From positions 2,780 through 66,779 of the forward strand of contig BGKB01000075.1 in the NCBI GenBank assembly GCA_003116975.1: 64,000 nt of DNA. Reading direction: 5' to 3'. Position numbers and translations under genes: made by a program. Under the pieces are notes generated by a model. It was not told the origin of the DNA. It saw nothing but the letters and a program-made list of their open reading frames with translations, and did no database searches. This stretch comes from Aurantiochytrium sp. KH105. Taxonomy: Eukaryota; Sar; Bigyra; Thraustochytrida; Thraustochytriidae. Of the stretch, positions 61,201 through 64,000 are shown piece after piece (position 1 is the stretch's first letter; each line of letters opens with the position of its first letter).

Positions 61201-64000
61201 TGTCAAAGGGAGCTCCAGTCTCGGGGTCGGCATCACAGCCGACATGGATGCTCTCGACCTTCGCATTGTCGAGTTTCTCGGGCGAATCGGCGGCATGAAC
61301 CGCTTTGTGCTTCCTTCCGTCGAAGATTCGCTCGCGCAAGGTTTTCGGTGGGATACACAAGATCGCGTATCCTTCAACTTTCGCTTTGTCAACCATTCAC
61401 TTCACGTCCAGCTCGATGATCTCATCCCCCGTGCCTTAGATCTCGCGCGAAACGCTCCGCAGCGCCAAGTCAAAGTCGCCGCGTGCGAGCTACTTCATGC
61501 GCTTGTGCTTTTCATGGTCGGCCGCTCCAACGAGACGGCACGCGGATCCGCAGCCTCGGGGGCATCCTCCCAAGAGACGCATGCCATGGCTACCATTTTC
61601 AGCCACCTTTTTCCAGGTCTCCTGCACCTTGCCGTCGACGCCGAGGCTGTCGCGCGCCAGCTCTTCAAACCGCTGGTCCTGCAGCTTGCCGCTTGGTTTG
61701 CGCACCAAGTCGACGCCGAAAATGCCGAGGCCATGGCGCTCCTCGAGGCCGCAATGGACAATCTCAAGTCCAAAGCCGGTGGCTCCCTGCGCGATGTCTG
61801 CGCTCAAGTCGTCGGGATCTTCTTCAAGTGGTCCGTGAAAACCCGCCGCCATGACCAGGGTCGCCGCGCGGCCAACGTGCGTTCTTTACTTCGTCGCATC
61901 TACTTTCTCATGCGCCATCCGGACCCTTATCAGCGTCTTGGGGCCTGTCTGGCCTTTGAAAATTTGTATCGCGAGTTTCGCGAGAACCCTGACCTCGTCG
62001 ACGAAAACGTTCTCGAATTCCTCGAAAACGCAATGGCCTGTCTACGACTTGCGCACAAGGACGAGCAAGCCATCGGGACCGTGGCGGTGGCGGAGCGCGC
62101 TGTGAATCGTCTCTGCCGCATCATAAGCCGCCGGGCTACCATTTTGGCATTGCCTGACGAGTCTCTACCGCGCAGGCGCTTTGCAGACCTTCACGAGGTT
62201 ATTCGTTGGCTCTTTGCTCGCATTTCGCGTCGCGAACTTGCCTTTCGCCGCAAGTGCCGCGAGCTCTTTTCCATCTTTGTTCGCGTCATTGATCATGACC
62301 GCAAACACGCGGTGCAGGCCTGGCTCGCCGACTTCAAGGCTGGTGAGCCGCCTGCAGTGCCAAAGCCCACCGATGCAGACTTTGACCTTCTTCTTCTGGA
62401 CGAGACCAAAGCTCGTGCGTTGCCTTTTGCCATCGATTCTGTTGCTGATATTCCTGCCACCGTCGATAACGCCCGGTCCGTCGGCGCTTCTCGCGGCGTC
62501 TGGATTGAGGATCTCACGGGCCGCATTGATGCCACGCATTGGCTCATCCGCCAGCATGCACTCGACATCTTTCATGATGCTCGTCCGCTCCTTGCGTCAC
62601 TCGACGCAGCTGCGGCGCATCTCCTCCAGGACCGCGACAATGCAGCCGAGTACTCGCGCTCCATCGTTTCTTCCTTTGTGTTGTCGACGCTCGCGCTTTT
62701 GAGCGAGCTCATCCAAAGCATGCCCAACCAGGTCGACTTGGCCGCTTGCGTACCGAGTGCCATAATTCTCGTCTTCCGTCTCGCCCTGCACACACGGTCC
62801 CCGCAGCGCGCTTTTGATCGCGAAAACGTCACCATTCAACAGACATTTTTTCCTGCACTTGAACGCTTCGTGTCTGCCGTTGCCAATGTTCCCGCCGTCG
62901 CGACACAGATAAAGGCCATGCAGCCCTTAATTCTCGAGCAAGACGCTGGCGAGTCCTCCTTGCTTGCCAGCCCTGGAAGCAGCCTCGCAGATGCGGAAAT
63001 TGGTTTCCGGACCAAGCTACGAGGCCATCGCATTCTCCACCGTGCCAATCTTTCCTTCATCGAAAACCCGGCGCATACTCTCAGCTACCTTCAACGAGCG
63101 GTGATGGGACTGGGAGAAGATCCGCCACCCATGGAGCTCAAGTCTGGGGCCGCAGCCCTCGACCTGGCACTTGATCTGGGATGGGATCCCGCGGATCTCG
63201 TGCGCGACGCCTTGGGCAAACTGACATTTTACACCAACTTTCAAGAGACCGTACTCCATGTCCTCCTCGCGCGCGACTCCTGGAATGCAGCCTCGTCTCC
63301 TGTTCTCGATGCGCTTTGCGGTCCGGAAGACCTCGTGCGCGAACGCGCGTTCGAGATGCTCACTGCCGCAGCTGACGAGCTCGCGATTCGCGCCAACCTT
63401 CTCGGTAACCAGGCTCTGGCGTTTGTCTCGTCGGAAATCTTTACAAAGCATCTCGTCGGCAGCTTGCACAACCTCTTGACGGGTCCCCATACCAAATTAC
63501 ACGCCCACATCGACAGCTTTTGGCACAAGCTAGGCATTCTTCTCGGCAGACTGCTTCGACTCGATCCGCTCGCATTTCATAAAGAAGAAGGATCCGATCC
63601 GGAGGCCTTGCATCTCAAGGTCGCGACCATGATCATGCAAAGGCTTCTTGCCCCGGAGGCCGCCGTCACCGCCAAAGTCGACGCTTGCACCATGCTGCCT
63701 CTTCTCTTTCGAGGACTCACTTCCAATGCGCCCCTCAAGTGGCACCGATGGGCCGCACATCAACAAGACAACCAAAAGGAAGCAAAGTCCACTGCTACGT
63801 CCTTGATGGCAACTCCTCTTGAAGCGAGCGCGCTCGAACTCGTGCGCGAGTCCATTGTCTCACGCCATTTCCCCGTCGGTACGCACGATTCACTGTCAAG
63901 TTTGGAGCGCGATGACTTTGTACTCTTGTTGAAAGCGCTCTTCCTCGCTTTGGAAAAGTGCGGATCAATCTTTCTCCTTCGTACCTTGCATCGTCAGCTG
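58286..64000 (+). CDS. PRKDC: DNA-dependent protein kinase catalytic subunit (DNA-PKcs), N-terminal part, runs off window
   Basis: An uninterrupted frame of 1905 codons from Met 58286 to the window end, with no stop and no sign of introns. It consists of HEAT-like helical repeats. The clearest family signature is at about residues 1210-1310: YQRLGACLAFENLYREFREN, then VLEFLENAMACLRLAHKDEQ and AVNRLCRII, matching the vertebrate block [20 protein letters not shown]. Further matches are the N-terminal layout (LYSLVGRWIKR, KKECLITLGILVNRYPPLF) and LFLGRAYPGLFAIDR. The kinase and FAT domains must lie downstream of the window. An acidic insert (about residues 650-700, DD/EE-rich) looks disordered. 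DNA-PKcs binds Ku at DNA ends in non-homologous end joining. Human DNA-PKcs has about 4128 residues, so under half is seen. Confidence 0.93.
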   Translation, partial: MDQGPAASLREKLQELHAGERLDAGLDLLVDELEETLLSLQPGARAVLECSHLLLLRTEAPGLLHFLEQAVTQADPALSDKAEISLRAKLYSLVGRWIKRVGARSVVDYALDIRDVAFRAFKVETAADARRAALLPLQSLFELTAVFLDAQELAVDPLATALFRVAHSGPKVRPSVKKECLITLGILVNRYPPLFARDRTHEHMEKPLGDKLRQVCIAVLEKNAGVEDSKAENALVEGAFQCLQALLRHFPLCSSDERARLFKLIRDELNISSRQNRFEVPKRAALLLADQIQIFEPDVLRDPIDIYNALYTLSRSPHQKVRSPGYRGALAVLKTVGRSLADLAAAPGEIHPHARDTMNSFMNTFRNILEHARDARGDASADASDAAATSSAKHHAEMLTNRDVELVINGYGYFAPAVLAFEDANVLRRLLHILKEASDTIDRNEEHLVPAFLSAETAASSTAGLLDSTTIGMTQANMEDETYTLFSSHKIAGDARFHLKRRTEQVVRHARFLRTYARIITHLPANKIDERDQILLDFLAREILFLGRAYPGLFAIDRVTVQRAIKSLTAALQPKGQALRRLLDLTIRPLLVQSCATIPRHSSSITLFHPETGAPETRLLFAYVPMWKFLFPHAAAPTDDGASPNHQTTSRANPNEKSHAEEDADDLDPHVGGPGLRAAADDGNNDNDDTEFDKDEADLLEQPKHQEQILDHFIQVVTKMTQALNLALRPRTPEEEESMRTDHDDDRADAADLEFGMEDPADLLNHTVATAANAEKLVPEKPLQYLTFLNLVELCSRVLPPGFAGLDAEKLVKWAPVLAQVILERSAIFPLVSGYYKLMHIVFNIPTENYIGHAQRFLDMAFMRSKQYQDELFSACLQCILAAPLCIVRSRHAQFEAAIIAALVTGGRAWPDLSSQAIDAIMLWFRGGVLDPAALQRILPHLGKFLSFKTQSNAAKLRTFETRADRARRLKGVKGSSSLGVGITADMDALDLRIVEFLGRIGGMNRFVLPSVEDSLAQGFRWDTQDRVSFNFRFVNHSLHVQLDDLIPRALDLARNAPQRQVKVAACELLHALVLFMVGRSNETARGSAASGASSQETHAMATIFSHLFPGLLHLAVDAEAVARQLFKPLVLQLAAWFAHQVDAENAEAMALLEAAMDNLKSKAGGSLRDVCAQVVGIFFKWSVKTRRHDQGRRAANVRSLLRRIYFLMRHPDPYQRLGACLAFENLYREFRENPDLVDENVLEFLENAMACLRLAHKDEQAIGTVAVAERAVNRLCRIISRRATILALPDESLPRRRFADLHEVIRWLFARISRRELAFRRKCRELFSIFVRVIDHDRKHAVQAWLADFKAGEPPAVPKPTDADFDLLLLDETKARALPFAIDSVADIPATVDNARSVGASRGVWIEDLTGRIDATHWLIRQHALDIFHDARPLLASLDAAAAHLLQDRDNAAEYSRSIVSSFVLSTLALLSELIQSMPNQVDLAACVPSAIILVFRLALHTRSPQRAFDRENVTIQQTFFPALERFVSAVANVPAVATQIKAMQPLILEQDAGESSLLASPGSSLADAEIGFRTKLRGHRILHRANLSFIENPAHTLSYLQRAVMGLGEDPPPMELKSGAAALDLALDLGWDPADLVRDALGKLTFYTNFQETVLHVLLARDSWNAASSPVLDALCGPEDLVRERAFEMLTAAADELAIRANLLGNQALAFVSSEIFTKHLVGSLHNLLTGPHTKLHAHIDSFWHKLGILLGRLLRLDPLAFHKEEGSDPEALHLKVATMIMQRLLAPEAAVTAKVDACTMLPLLFRGLTSNAPLKWHRWAAHQQDNQKEAKSTATSLMATPLEASALELVRESIVSRHFPVGTHDSLSSLERDDFVLLLKALFLALEKCGSIFLLRTLHRQL

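Overview
The window looks like nuclear DNA of a GC-rich, intron-poor unicellular eukaryote. Its proteins are eukaryote-specific (CCT chaperonin, UFMylation E1, CDC6, DONSON, TFIIE-beta, DNA-PKcs, BAP31). Most genes are single open frames with strong G/C third-position preference, and only a few canonical GTAAGT...AG introns are visible. Intergenic DNA is full of 4-5 bp GC-rich tandem repeats. A thraustochytrid/labyrinthulomycete-type stramenopile fits, but that is an inference. One 25-N assembly gap lies at 45495-45519.

Layout. 1-13.5 kb: a PHO80/U-type cyclin with polyglutamine, CCT zeta, a BFR1-like coiled-coil protein, a PIG3-like quinone oxidoreductase and UBA5. 14-18.4 kb: a 1433-residue protein built of several unrelated tandem repeat families. 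18.4-22.3 kb: gene-poor DNA with a 25-bp tandem repeat, a decayed tandem duplication and an AT-richer island bounded by inverted CGGGACGAAAT motifs (a possible small DNA transposon). 22.3-28 kb: a replication neighbourhood, with a PIP-box/AT-hook/CENP-B-type HTH protein, CDC6, and DONSON divergent from CDC6 across about 150 bp. 28.2-28.9 kb: a BAP31-like ER protein.

30.8-39 kb: three scattered paralogues of a small charged protein family I do not recognise. 39.8-42.9 kb: a DUF4476-like protein divergent from an ACC-synthase-like aminotransferase. The aminotransferase carries an N-myristoylation signal, and a second exon that I infer from splice signals adds a C-terminal membrane anchor. 45.7-46.6 kb: a two-exon bHLH protein. 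49.3-51.3 kb: acetyl-CoA synthetase. 56.5-64 kb: TFIIE-beta head-to-head with the N-terminal 1905 codons of DNA-PKcs, which runs off the window.

No rRNA, tRNA or CRISPR, and no retroviral or Polinton-like element, was recognised. The most interesting items are the three-paralogue family, the aminotransferase whose stop codon lies inside a splice donor, the CDC6-DONSON-PIP-box cluster and the mosaic repeat protein.
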